Origin: Deinandra increscens subsp. villosa
Lineage: Eukaryota > Streptophyta > Magnoliopsida > Asterales > Asteraceae
Direction: 5' to 3'
DNA: 64,000 nucleotides
NCBI GenBank assembly: GCA_039602395.1
Contig: JBCNJP010000025.1
Location: forward strand, 44,659,980 to 44,723,979
Each line of letters begins with the position of its first letter. Positions within the stretch are counted from its first letter, which is position 1. A model generated the notes under the pieces. The model searched no databases. It saw only the letters and a list, made by a program, of their open reading frames with translations, and had not been told where the DNA came from. Below are positions 20,791 through 30,814 of the stretch, piece by piece. Both the position numbers and the translations under genes were made by a program.

Positions 20791-21288
20791 TATCTGGTGC
20801 TGTTTGGCTCGATTTGTTGCAATTCGTGTATTCGAAGTTCGTTTTTCAAGTTGCTCTCTGGAAATTTACGTGAAAAGTATCATGTTTTGTGTTAAAAATC
20901 CTTGTTTCTGTTTGCTTTTGGTCATTTGAGTATTTTGCGTTCATTTGTGAGTGTTTTCTGGTGAGATCTGAAAAATTCCGAAATTTTTACGTTCGGCCGA
21001 ACCTGCAGTCTGGTGAAACCGCTCCGAGTGTCGAGTTCGGAGTGAAGTTCGGTCACTTTCTCGATTCGGTGAGAGTTCGGAGTTCTATCAGAGAGAGTTC
21101 GGTGAGAATTTTGTCTCGGATATAGTTTGGACCAGGATCGGAGAGAGTTCGGAGTTTCTGTGTTCGGTGACAAGATCGTAGGGAGTTCGGACCTTGTTTT
21201 TTAAGATCGGTGAACAGTTCGGAGCAAGTTCGGAGCTTACCTTAAGTTCGGAGCAAGTTTGGAGATCAAAATCTTGAACTTTTCCAAA
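20791..21288 (+). promoter_or_regulatory. C2 5' leader with GTTCGG word array
   Basis: From about 20990 to 21255 the word GTTCGG(A/T), or AGATCGG, recurs about 15 times in the same orientation, ending 30-40 nt before the gag ATG. There are no upstream ORFs of note. C1 has the same word in its leader. Confidence 0.7.
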
Positions 21289-24200
21289 ATGTCGGATTAT
21301 ACCGCGTTTGCTGCTATTCAATCGCAGATGCAAACATTACTGAATTACGACAATAAAATCGGGACGACTCAGAAAGTTCCCAAACTTCTTAAGTTTGAGG
21401 ACTATGCTAATTGGAAAAAGAGATTTGAAGCTTATATCGGTACAACGGATCCAGACCTATGGATTGCTATGGATGCACCATACGTGTATCCTGTCGGGTT
21501 AAACAATGTTCCTATTATGCAAAGGAATATGGATCTTACACAAAAGGCTGATTTTGTTCGAGAACAAAAAGCATATGGTTTAATAACTCAAGCTTTACCT
21601 AAAGAGTTACTTCACCAATTTTAAACCTGCGAACATTCTCATGAATTATGGTCCAAACTGAAAGAAAGATGTGAAGGCAATGAACAGTATAAGAAAAGTA
21701 AGAAGAAAGTGTTAAACAAGGAATTTGACAGCTTCAAGTATTTTGATGGTGAGGGTGTTCCAGAATTAATTTCAAGATATTGTCACTTGTTGTCTGAAAT
21801 GGACAATGTCCAAATCAAGAAAGATGATGAAGAGCTTAAGGAGAAATTGCTAGAAGGTCTACCATCAAAATGGGAATCTTATGTGCTGATGATCATGAAT
21901 GACAAGGATTATTCTGAATTGACGTTTGTGAAACTGTTGGGAAAATTGCAAGCTAGAGATCTGGAAATGAAAAATGTGAATACTACTCCAGCAGCGGTTC
22001 AGAATCCGGAAGTTTACTACGGATCAAATGCAGCAACAATTTCAGGTAAGTCGGAAAAAATAACAAATTCTGCACCAGCAACGGCGTTTGTAGCCGGAGG
22101 TCTACCTGGACATGTTTCAAATTCGGGAATCGGATTGGGCTCACATCATGCTGATTACAATTACAACTCTGGAGGAAGTAGCACATCAGTTCCAGCAAGT
22201 AATTTGGTGAACACGGGAAAAATGGCTATGTCTGTGTCTACAACTGAAGATTATATTGCCCTTGTTTCTGCTTTAGTGTCATCTTATTACGGTTTGATAA
22301 CTGGGAATGTTAGCAATGCTGAATTGACGGAAGAAGACTATGATCAGGTGGATCCTGATGATTTGGAGTTAATGGATATCAATTGGCAATTTGCCATGCT
22401 GGCTAGAAGAGTAAAAAGATTCTGAAAGAAGACCAGTAGAAAAGATTTGAACTCTGGTGGCAGAATTGGTTTTGATAAATCAAAAGTGAGATGCTATAAT
22501 TGTTCTAATTTTGGTCACTTCGCTCGTGAATGTTCTCATCCGAAAAAGCAAGAATATAAAAAATTCACTCCCAAATCAAATGTTTCTGGATCCAACAATC
22601 CTTCGAGTTCAGGGAGTACTTCTAACTCAAAATCTAATTCTGAATCCACAAAAGCTCTTGTATCTCAAGCTGATAAAACTTATAATTGGGGTACTCAATT
22701 CGCTGATTCATCTGCTTTGATGGTTTCACATGTGCAGGATGAAGACACTATGACTGAATCCATTGAAGATGAAGGTGAAGTTCATGGTGAAGCGAATGGT
22801 GAAACTTTTGTTGGAATCAATGCTAAAGAAGAAGTCTCGGATTCAAGGATTGATCATAATTCTGTGTCTGAAGGAAAATTTGCTTTCATGGCTGATTTGT
22901 CTGATGAGAAGGTCGAGTCTGATGCTATTCTCTTATTAGAAAAACAAGTTAAACTTCTAACTGAGGAAAAAGAAGCGTTGATTCGAGAATGTGAAGCAGC
23001 AAAAGCCGAAGCGCTTGATACAGCAAATGATTTCGAAAGCTTATATCAGAAAAGTCTTCCGCTGAAGGAACGATATGAAAAAGCTAAGCAGAATGCTGTA
23101 GAAATTGCTGATAAAATGCTTGCACTTCAGAAGGACATGCAGAAAATATCTGATTAAAACTCAAGTCTGAAACAGGAGATCGGTGCATTGAAAAGGAGCA
23201 ATCTCACAGAATCAGTTGCTTTTATGGCCGATTCTTCTAAGGTAGTTTCATATCCTTTAATGTGTAAGTCTTGTGATGATTTTGCTACTGCTAAGAGTAC
23301 GCTCTTAGATGAGAAGACAAAGCTTAATGATCTTTTGTCAGTAGCAAAAGTAGATAAGAACATATATAAGGAAAGATGGGAGGGAACAACCAAGGAGTTA
23401 TTGTCAGTACACGAGCAGTTACGTTTGCAAAAGTTTGATTTTTCAACTCAGTCTGAACTGCTTGTGTCTGTACAAAAGGATTTGGTTACCAGTCAGAAAC
23501 TTGTTGCAGATTTGAAAATCGAAGTTTTTGAATTAAAACAAAAATTGGATTATGTTCAAGTTTCCTCTTCTTTTACAAATTTTCTTTAAAAAACTGAAAA
23601 GGAAGATGTTTCTGGTAAGTTGAATCAAGTCCCACCTCCTGTGAATATTACACTTGGTCCTTCATCTGAAATGAAGTTAGATGTTCCTTCTCATGCTGAA
23701 CAGAACAAATCTGTCAAAACTTCAACTGAAAAATCTATTTTGGATTCAACAGTTGATGAACTTTTCAATGATGTTTCAGATTTTGACAAGGTTGATGACT
23801 TAGTGTCTGAAACCGATGTTGAATGTTCAACAACCACTCATTCCAAAGTTTTTAAGCCAGATCACAAAGATTTAATTTCAAAGCATGATTTTTCCACAAT
23901 TAAATCTGAGCTTACAAAACTGAGTGTGTTCGAACAAAAATAGATTGCTCGGAGCAAATCTGTTGAAGGTAAGAAAGTCATGTATGGTGGAGTCGGATTT
24001 GAGCCTTCGGCAAAATTAAAAACTGTTGAAAAAGGTTCTTCTTCGAAAATTTCAAAACCTGCACAAGTCAAGGCTAGCAATCCTACTTTAGACACCAACT
24101 GTGACAATTCTGAACCATGGGTGACATATCGATTAAAAGGATCTAATCGGATTTATAGTGACAAGGAGTTTCCTTTGGATATGGTTGATCCGAATTTAAT

Positions 24201-25227
24201 CGATCAAATTTTTTCGTGCAAATATGATCCTGCTTACGATCCCAAAATGAGAAATGTGCACATTAAGAGGGGTAATAGAAATATTAATGTAATGGACACA
24301 TTTCATTCTGGATCTGATTCAGGGTTGGTTAACAGAGTGAAAACTTCTGCTCAAAAGTCTTTAAATAAGAAACCATCAAAACCAACTGTTCAAACACCAC
24401 CAAGAGATTTTTATGACCAAAGACAACCAAATTTCAGAAAATCAAGTCCGTTTTTCAAAAAGTCTCAATTTTACAATGACGAAGGATTTTATGATGAATT
24501 TGGGTGTGGACCGAATCAACCCGTGTTTGGGAGGGGTCCAAAATGGGTTGATTATGGAGGTCAAAATGAATTTGTTCCAAGGTTTGGTGGGCGAAGAAAT
24601 AGATTTCAGAATTACAGGGATCATCGTTTTTCTGGAAATTCATATGTTAGAGGTCATGTTGGGTATTGTGACGATTTTTCAGGAAATGTGTCAGGATATG
24701 AGTCAGGACATAATGATGAGTTTGAAAATCGTTATGTGCCTAATAGAAAGGTTTTAAAACCCAAGACCCAAAAACGGGTTGTTGAGTCCGAAGTGGATGA
24801 TGACACGAGCGAAAAGGTTATAATTGATAAAAGAAAATGTTTTAAGTGCAAAGCTCGTGGTCATACATATCGGACGTGCCCGTTGAAGAAACCAAAATCT
24901 GTCAAATTTGACACAAAAAAGTCTGATGATATGTCGGAAGGCTATCAGACTGATACAAAGAAAAAAGTCAGATTGGTGGATGAGCAAGGCAGAGTTCACT
25001 CTAATATTAAATCATCAGAATTGCATAAAAATGACAAGGAATCAGAAAGTGAATTTTCAAAGATTAAATCAATTTTGAAAAATTCTGCAGCTAGCTCCAC
25101 AAGTTCTTCAACAAATGGACAGAAATCTAAGGGTTTGTCCATGGCTGGTAATGACTTTGTTGAAGATGACGGTCGACCCAAAGCTTCAAGCTTGTGTTCG
25201 TCCCGAGGGATCCTTCGCGACAACTGA
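21289..25227 (+). pseudogene. gag: C2 gag, about 1,310 codons with two CCHC knuckles and coiled coils
   Basis: It starts at MSDYTAFAA (ATG 21289). The copia gag domain (VPKLLKFEDYANWKKRFEAY, CEGNEQYKKSKKKVLNKEF, KLQARDLEMKN) spans roughly residues 1-240. A first knuckle, CYNCSNFGHFAREC, lies near 22490. A long heptad-rich region follows (about 22930-23580), then Ser/Lys-rich linkers, a region ending with a second knuckle CFKCKARGHTYRTC (near 24838), and the terminal EDDGRPK motif. In-frame stops lie at 21622, 22423, 23155, 23587 and 23941. Each is one C-to-T or G-to-A step from a sense codon. The length is far above a typical copia Gag (about 300 residues) but not unusual for Sireviruses. Confidence 0.88.
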
Positions 25228-27176
25228 TGAATAACATTTGGGTTGTTGATAGCGGAGCTTCTCGGCACATGACCGGCGATATTTCTTTGTTTCATGATGT
25301 GAAATACTTTGACGGCGGTAAAGTAACATTTGCTGGAAACAAAGGAGGTCAAGTCACCGGCATCGGTAAACTTTCAAATGGTGTTGTCACATTCGATAAG
25401 GTTGAATTTGTTCAAGAATTGGAGTACAATCTTCTGAGCGTCTCCCAAATTTGTGATAAGCAATTCACGACTGCTTTCACGGGGAGTGAATGTTTAATAC
25501 TGAAACCTGAATTCAAGATTCCAGATGAGTATGTGGTAAAGCGAGCACCGAGATTTTCAAATTTGTATATGCTCGACATGAATTCAGCAAAAGTAACGGT
25601 CGCAGGTCAATATTTCTTGTCAAAGGCATCCGAAAGAGATTCCATTCTATGGCATCGTCGCATGGGACACATCCACTACAGAAAAATGAACGAACTTGTG
25701 CGAAGGGGTCTTGTCGAAGGGGTTCCAAAGCAACAATTTGTTTTTAATGATATGTGTGTGAGCTGCAAGAAGGGAAAACTGAAAAGAAAATCCCATCCAC
25801 TGAATAAATACCACTCAATTGAAGTCCCGTTAGAGTTACTTCATATGGATTTGTTTGGTCCAGTGAATCGAGAAAGTATTTCGGGGAATTGGTATTGTCT
25901 GGTGGTCACTGATGAATTTTCAAGATTTTCTTAGGTTGATTTTCTGGTCTCTAAGGATGAAACTTCAAGAATTCTCTTCAATTTGATTACAACACTTGAA
26001 TCTTTGTATAAATTGAAAGTACGAAGAATTCGTAGTGATAATGGCACGGAGTTCAAGAATTTAGCCGTGAGGACGTTCTGTTTGGTAAAAGGGATTGTGC
26101 ATGAATTTAGCACACCATACACACCTCAGCAAAATGGCGTGGCAGAAAGAAAGAACCACACAATTATTGAAACAGCACGAACAATGTTGGCTGATGCTCA
26201 ATTACCTGTTCCCTTTTCGACGGAAGCTGTCAACACTGCGTGTTATGTGCTTAATCGAGTGCTTACTGTGAAGGGTCTTGGAAAGACATGTTATGAATTA
26301 CTGAAGAATCGTAAGCCGAATCTCGATTATCTAGAGCCTTTTGGGTGTCCCTGTACCGTATTAGCTTCTGCGGGAAAATTTGATGACAAGGTCTTTGAGG
26401 GGCTGTTTGTCGGATACTCAAATCAAAAGAAGCGAGTATTTAATAAGCAGAATGGTACGGTGGGTGAATATTTTCATGTGGATTTCCAATCCTATACTTT
26501 ACCACCCAGAGGTGTTGGACCGGACTGGTTGTTCGATTATAAAGCTCTTTTTGAAAATATTGAATCGAAGCCAGAGATGTCTGATGAGCAATTTACTCGA
26601 GTTGTTATTGAATTACTAGATGATACTCCGGTTCTAAACATACAAACTCTGCCGACTCCAATAGTGCCTATTGCTGATGAGTACATGACCGAGACTTCAA
26701 ATGATTCGACAATTGCTGCTGATGATATGTCTTCAGATGATGATAGTGAATTTCATGAAGCCGTGACACATCAGGTGGAAATTCCTACTCAACAACTAGA
26801 TCCACATGTTGATGCTACTTCAAATGAAGTTGAGGCTGACTCAACTGATAATGTGATCGATCCACAAGTTGATACTATTTCAAATGATGCTGATGTCAAT
26901 ACAACTGAAACTGTGGTGGTTGAGGAAGATCCTGTTCCTGATATAGGTGAGACGGTGGTTGTTCCTATTCATCAAACACTCCGGATAAACACCATTCATC
27001 CGCAAGAACACATCATTGGTGATTTAAATGAAGGAGTTCGTATGAGACATCAAATTGAGAGCAGTGCATTACTATCTGTTCTGGAATCTGGTGTTCAGGA
27101 AGAAGCATTTCATTCATGCTTTATATCCCAAATCGAGCCAAAAAATGTTGACGAAGCTTTATTAGACGGTTCGTGA
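25194..27176 (+). pseudogene. pol: C2 pol: protease and integrase
   Basis: The frame overlaps the gag end by 34 nt and is offset by one base. Protease: WVVDSGASRHMTG with intact Asp-Ser-Gly (near 25248). The pre-integrase zinc region (HRRMGHIHYRKMNEL, CVSCKKGK) and the integrase core (HMDLFGP, RSDNGTEF, QQNGVAERKN) keep all three acidic catalytic residues. A stop lies at 25932-25934. A Glu/Asp-rich tail (26680-26960) follows the core, then IESSALLSVLESG and a stop at 27174-27176. A real frameshift at the gag/pol join versus a programmed one cannot be separated here. Confidence 0.88.
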
Positions 27177-27177
27177 G

Positions 27178-28665
27178 TTGAAGCAATGCAAGAAGAGTTA
27201 CTGCAATTTACAAAGTGTGTGGCACTTGGAAGATTTACCAACAGGAAGCAAAGCGCCTTGTGGTACACGGTGGGTTTACAAATGCAAACGGGATGATCGT
27301 GGAGTCATTGTCCGAAACAAAGCCCGTTTGGTCGTTCAAGGTTTTTCTCAAGAAGAAGGGATAGACTTTAACGAGGTGTATGCTCCAGTTGCCAGAATTG
27401 AAGCAATCAGAATCTTTTTGGCATTTGCTGCACATCGTGGGATCAAAGTCTTTCAGATGGATGTAAAGAGTGCGTTTCTTTACGGCAAGGTTAAGTAAGA
27501 AGTGTATGTCAAACAACCTCCGGGATTCTTCGATCCTGATTATCCGGAGAAGGTTTATAAGTTGGACAAAGCTTTATATGGTCTCCATCAGGCTCCTCTA
27601 ACTTGGTATGAGACGTTGTCTACTTATTTACTCGACAACGGGTTCAAGCGTGGGTTGGTTGATCCTACTAATCTCTGTCATAAAACGGGGGAGGATTTGC
27701 TTCTGGTACAGATTTATGTCGACGATATTATTTTTGGTTGTTCAAACGAGAAGTTATCGAAGGATTTCGAGACTTTAATGCAAACAAGGTTCGAGATGAG
27801 TTCGATGGGAGAAATGTCATTCTTCTTAGGCTTGCAAGTTCAACACTCTGATAAGGGTATCTTCATACATCAGACAAAGTATGTGAGAGATGTTCTGAAT
27901 CGATTCAAGGTGGAAGATTTTCGCATTCCTGGAACTCCCATTCAGCTGTCACATGGCCTATGTCCTGATGAAGACGGTGAAAAAGTTAAAGTCACTCGTT
28001 ATAGGGCTATAATAGGTTCACTGATGTATCTTACAGCTAGTCACCCTGATATAATGTTTGTTGTTTGTTTGTGTGCCAGGTACCAGGAAGCTCCTCGTAT
28101 TTCTCATATGAATGCGGTCTTGAGGATTCTAGCTTATCTGAAGGGTAATTCAGATCTTGGAATCTGGTATCCTCATGATGATAAGTTCGACTTGTCGGCA
28201 TATACAGATTCGGACTACGGCGGTTGCAAGATTAATTTCAAGTCAACCACGGCCGGATGTCAGTTTCTCGGCGACTGGTTGGTATCTTGGCAGTGTAAGA
28301 AGCAGACTTCTGTTGCCACATCCACGGCTGAAGCTGAATATATAGCGGCTATTAGCTGCTGCTCTCAGGTTTTATGGATTCAACAGCAGATGCGGGATTA
28401 CGGTTTGAAGTTTGTTACTACTCCAATTTACATAGATAATTCGGCTGCTATTTGCATAACAAAAAACCCCGTTCACCACTCTAAAACGAAACACATTGAT
28501 ATTCGTTATCATTTCATCCGTGATTGTTTTGAGAAACATCTGATTGATCTACAAAAGATCCATACTGATTTTCAAAAAGTGGATCTTTTTACGAAAGCTA
28601 TTGACAAAACCCGCTTTCGTTATCTTTTGCAGATCAACGGCATACAAAAGTTACCTGTTGAGTAA
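27178..28665 (+). pseudogene. pol: C2 pol: reverse transcriptase and RNase H
   Basis: The RVT_2-type RT begins near TGSKAPCGTRWVYKCKRD and includes ARLVVQGFSQEEGIDF, MDVKSAFLYG and the catalytic IYVDDIIFG near 27712. RNase H shows YTDSDYGGC, TSTAEAEYIAA and YIDNSAAICITKNP, and KTKHIDIRYHFIRD, typical of plant copia. A stop at 27496-27498 interrupts RT, and this part is in a different frame from 25194-27176. The natural end is at TAA 28663-28665. Confidence 0.88.
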
Positions 28666-28751
28666 CTTTCGGTTGATCATTTTTGCTTACTGTTTTTCTT
28701 TTGTTTGTTTTTCCTTCCTTGTTATAAAAAATCCAAAAATAGCGTTTCGTA

Positions 28752-28766
28752 TTTTAGGGGGAGAAA
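28752..28766 (+). promoter_or_regulatory. C2 internal polypurine-like tract
   Basis: TTTTAGGGGGAGAAA resembles the terminal PPT (AAGGGGGAGTT) and lies 87 bp after pol. Similar tracts occur in C1, C3 and E. Multiplied PPTs have been described for Sireviruses. Confidence 0.6.
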
Positions 28767-29167
28767 TATTAGAAAATATAAAAAAAATGGAAAAATGCAA
28801 AAAGCATAAAAAATGGAAAAATGCAAAAAGCATTAAAAAAATTAAAAAATTAAAAAATTTGAGAAATTGATCCGACCAAGCGAGAAATGATATTACATCG
28901 GCGTGTGTTATCAACCACGGATAAAGTAAAAATGAAAAGCTGTAGGTTCTTGTTTGGTTAGTTAAATGCGTAAGGGTAAATCTGATATATGCTAGTATGA
29001 TATAAACATAAAAAATTTGCTTGATTAATTGTGAGACACATCATGATGATTACTGTGTGATCTTGGCATTAAATAAAATGAAAAAGCAAAAACAGAATAA
29101 GAGATGTTCTGGTGTACGCATGTTTTCATTTTGCAAAGATTTAAACTTGTTTGATTTTCTTTATTTT

Positions 29168-29410
29168 GTCAAACGATCCGCCTTTCTCTGCGTATCGAAA
29201 GATCCGACCTGATTGGTGTTCGTTTGACGTTCTGCTTTATTTTCTTTGGTGTTTCGTATAACTCATCGGACTTTCTCTGCGTGTGCGGGAGCACCGACCT
29301 GATTGTTGTTGGGTTATACAATTTCTGCTTTATTTTCTCTTTTTATTTTCCTAAACAATCGGACTTTCTCTGCGTGCCTACCAGCCGACCTAGATTGTTT
29401 TTTGTTTAGG
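29168..29410 (+). other. C2 structured RNA array: three hairpins, two GNRA-capped
   Basis: Unit 1 (29168-29228) has the closing stem GTCAAACGA/TCGTTTGAC and inner AUC-GAAA-GAU. Unit 2 (29256-29319) has GTATAAC/GTTATAC and inner GUGC-GGGA-GCAC. Unit 3 (29350-29410) has CCTAAAC/GTTTAGG, with the inner hairpin decayed. All three share CTTTCTCTGCG before and CGACCT after the inner hairpin. A TTCTGCTTTATTTT linker follows each unit. Unit 2 of C3 has GUAC-GGGA-GUAC, a compensatory pair change. The closing stems differ between units but remain paired. Confidence 0.82.
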
Positions 29411-29791
29411 GTTCTGCTTTATTTTTGCATGAAACACCATGAATGATAAATCTCTGTAAAAATCAAATTCTGTGAAAAATACAAAAGTTATGAGAATAAG
29501 CCAGATTACCGGTATTTCTGATTGTGTGGGTTATCATATTATCAATGCTTGCTAAATATATCTTAACATATCAGAAAGCTATAAAAATTGATCTACCCAA
29601 GCTGAAATAAACTGAAAAGTTGTATTTGCTGCCAACTTGACTTGCATGCTAATTAAAAATGAAATTGAAGTGTGTCTGATACATATTGACCGATATGATC
29701 TCGCGTCTGGATCTTTCTCACAAAAATATTTAAGTTATATCAGTTTTTAGTAATGTTGTTTCATTTCTGTTGGTTTGTTATTTGAATATCT

Positions 29792-29898
29792 AAAAAATCT
29801 CAAAAAGATTTTAGATATGTTTTAGCCAACATTTTGAAAAAAAAATTCCAAAAAGATTTTAGGTGTGTTTGAAAATTTACAAAATCAAAAAGATTTTT
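29792..29898 (+). repeat. C2 three AAAATC/GATTTT hairpin-like repeats
   Basis: Three A/T-rich units with short A-rich loops, two followed by AG(A/G)TRTGTTT-type spacers. They match C3 49911-50019 and C1 1481-1580. Confidence 0.6.
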
Positions 29899-30099
29899 AT
29901 TCTGCGTTATTTTTGATCAACCATTAGTGAAAGATTCCAAATTATGCCGGAAACAACCAAATGGACTTGATTTCAGAAATTTCATCGGTAAAATTGAACG
30001 AAGTTTGAGGAAAATTGATAAATTTTAAACTTTGGAAGTTCAATTTGAAAAATTCATCAAAATCAGGGGTTATTTTTGAGAAAATTTTCAAATCTCCAA

Positions 30100-30700
30100 A
30101 CCTGGAGTTCGGATGACCGAACGTGGAGTTCGGAGGTCCGAAGATGGAAGCTCGGAGGACCGAACCTCATTATCGGACAGAGTTTGGAGATGGCCGAATT
30201 GGGAGTTCGGTTCTACTGTTCGTCCGAACTTGGTTAGCTATAAATACGCCAAACCTGAAGTTCGGAGATCATTGTTACTGTTATCTCCGAACGTGCACCG
30301 AACTGCTGTCCATTTTTCAAATTTTTCGATTAAACGTGTTTTTGGCGATTTCGAGACTAATTCTAGGTAGATCTCTTGATTCCGAACACACTGGTGGACT
30401 TAGATTAGGTTTTTATCCAGTTTTTGTTGGTTTTTGGTTCATAAAACTTGTTCGGACTAATTCAGTTTCTAGATCTAAAATTACTCCTTTGAAAACTTGT
30501 TTTTAACAATTAAAAGTTGTTTCTATGTGTTGCTTAATCAAATTCCGACCATAGGTGTTGATTGGTTGAGTCTAATTTGGTCGTTTTCATCGATTTTGAG
30601 ATTCAAACCTGTCGGAGTTCTTCAGGCTCCGAACCTGGGGTTCGGAGATTCCGAACTGGGGGTTCGGAGGGAGCTCGGACAGGGTCCGGCGGGTTTCAAA
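30100..30700 (+). promoter_or_regulatory. C2 ORF3 leader with GTTCGGA/CCGAAC words
   Basis: Two clusters (about 30105-30300 and 30620-30680) of GTTCGGA and CCGAAC lie upstream of ORF3, the same word found in the LTR and gag leader. The word therefore marks U3, the gag leader and the ORF3 leader. Confidence 0.65.
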
Positions 30701-30805
30701 TTTTTGATCAAATGTTGTTCATTTACGCAAACGACAATGATTCGACGAAATCGGTGATTATATCTGTTAATAACATTGAATTTAATGAATGTTTCCTTTT
30801 ATGTG

Positions 30806-30814
30806 TTTTCAGAT
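30806..30814 (+). promoter_or_regulatory. Candidate splice acceptor at C2 ORF3
   Basis: TTTCCTTTTATGTGTTTTCAG ends two bases before the ORF3 ATG. It has a good pyrimidine tract and AG. E has TATATGTGCAG directly against its ORF3 ATG. This would allow ORF3 to be made from a spliced RNA. Inferred. Confidence 0.5.

Larger units (their letters stand above)
28666..30814 (+). other. C2 non-coding block between pol and ORF3
   Basis: No supported ORF. In order it contains an internal polypurine-like TTTTAGGGGGAGAAA (28752-28766), A-rich GAAAAATGCAAAAAGCAT repeats, three GNRA hairpins (29168-29410), a GATCTTTCTCAC word (near 29710), three AAAATC/GATTTT repeats (29792-29898), an array of GTTCGGA words (30100-30700) and a splice-acceptor-like TTTTCAG (30806-30812) just before ORF3. 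Confidence 0.75.

Noticed and set aside
24413..24757. Alternative-frame ORFs inside C2 gag
   Set aside because: They overlap the better-supported gag frame with its zinc knuckle and show Met/Ile-rich out-of-frame composition.
25194..25227. Programmed -1 frameshift at the C2 gag/pol join
   Set aside because: The frames are offset, but I see no slippery heptamer or clear pseudoknot in the 34-nt overlap. Mutation is as likely; only sister copies could decide.
29168..29410. Hammerhead ribozyme or tRNA reading of the hairpin triplet
   Set aside because: GAAA and CUGAU letters are present, but the hammerhead core order (CUGANGA, stem II, GAAA, cleavage triplet) does not occur. There is no T-arm, anticodon arm or acceptor consistent with a tRNA.
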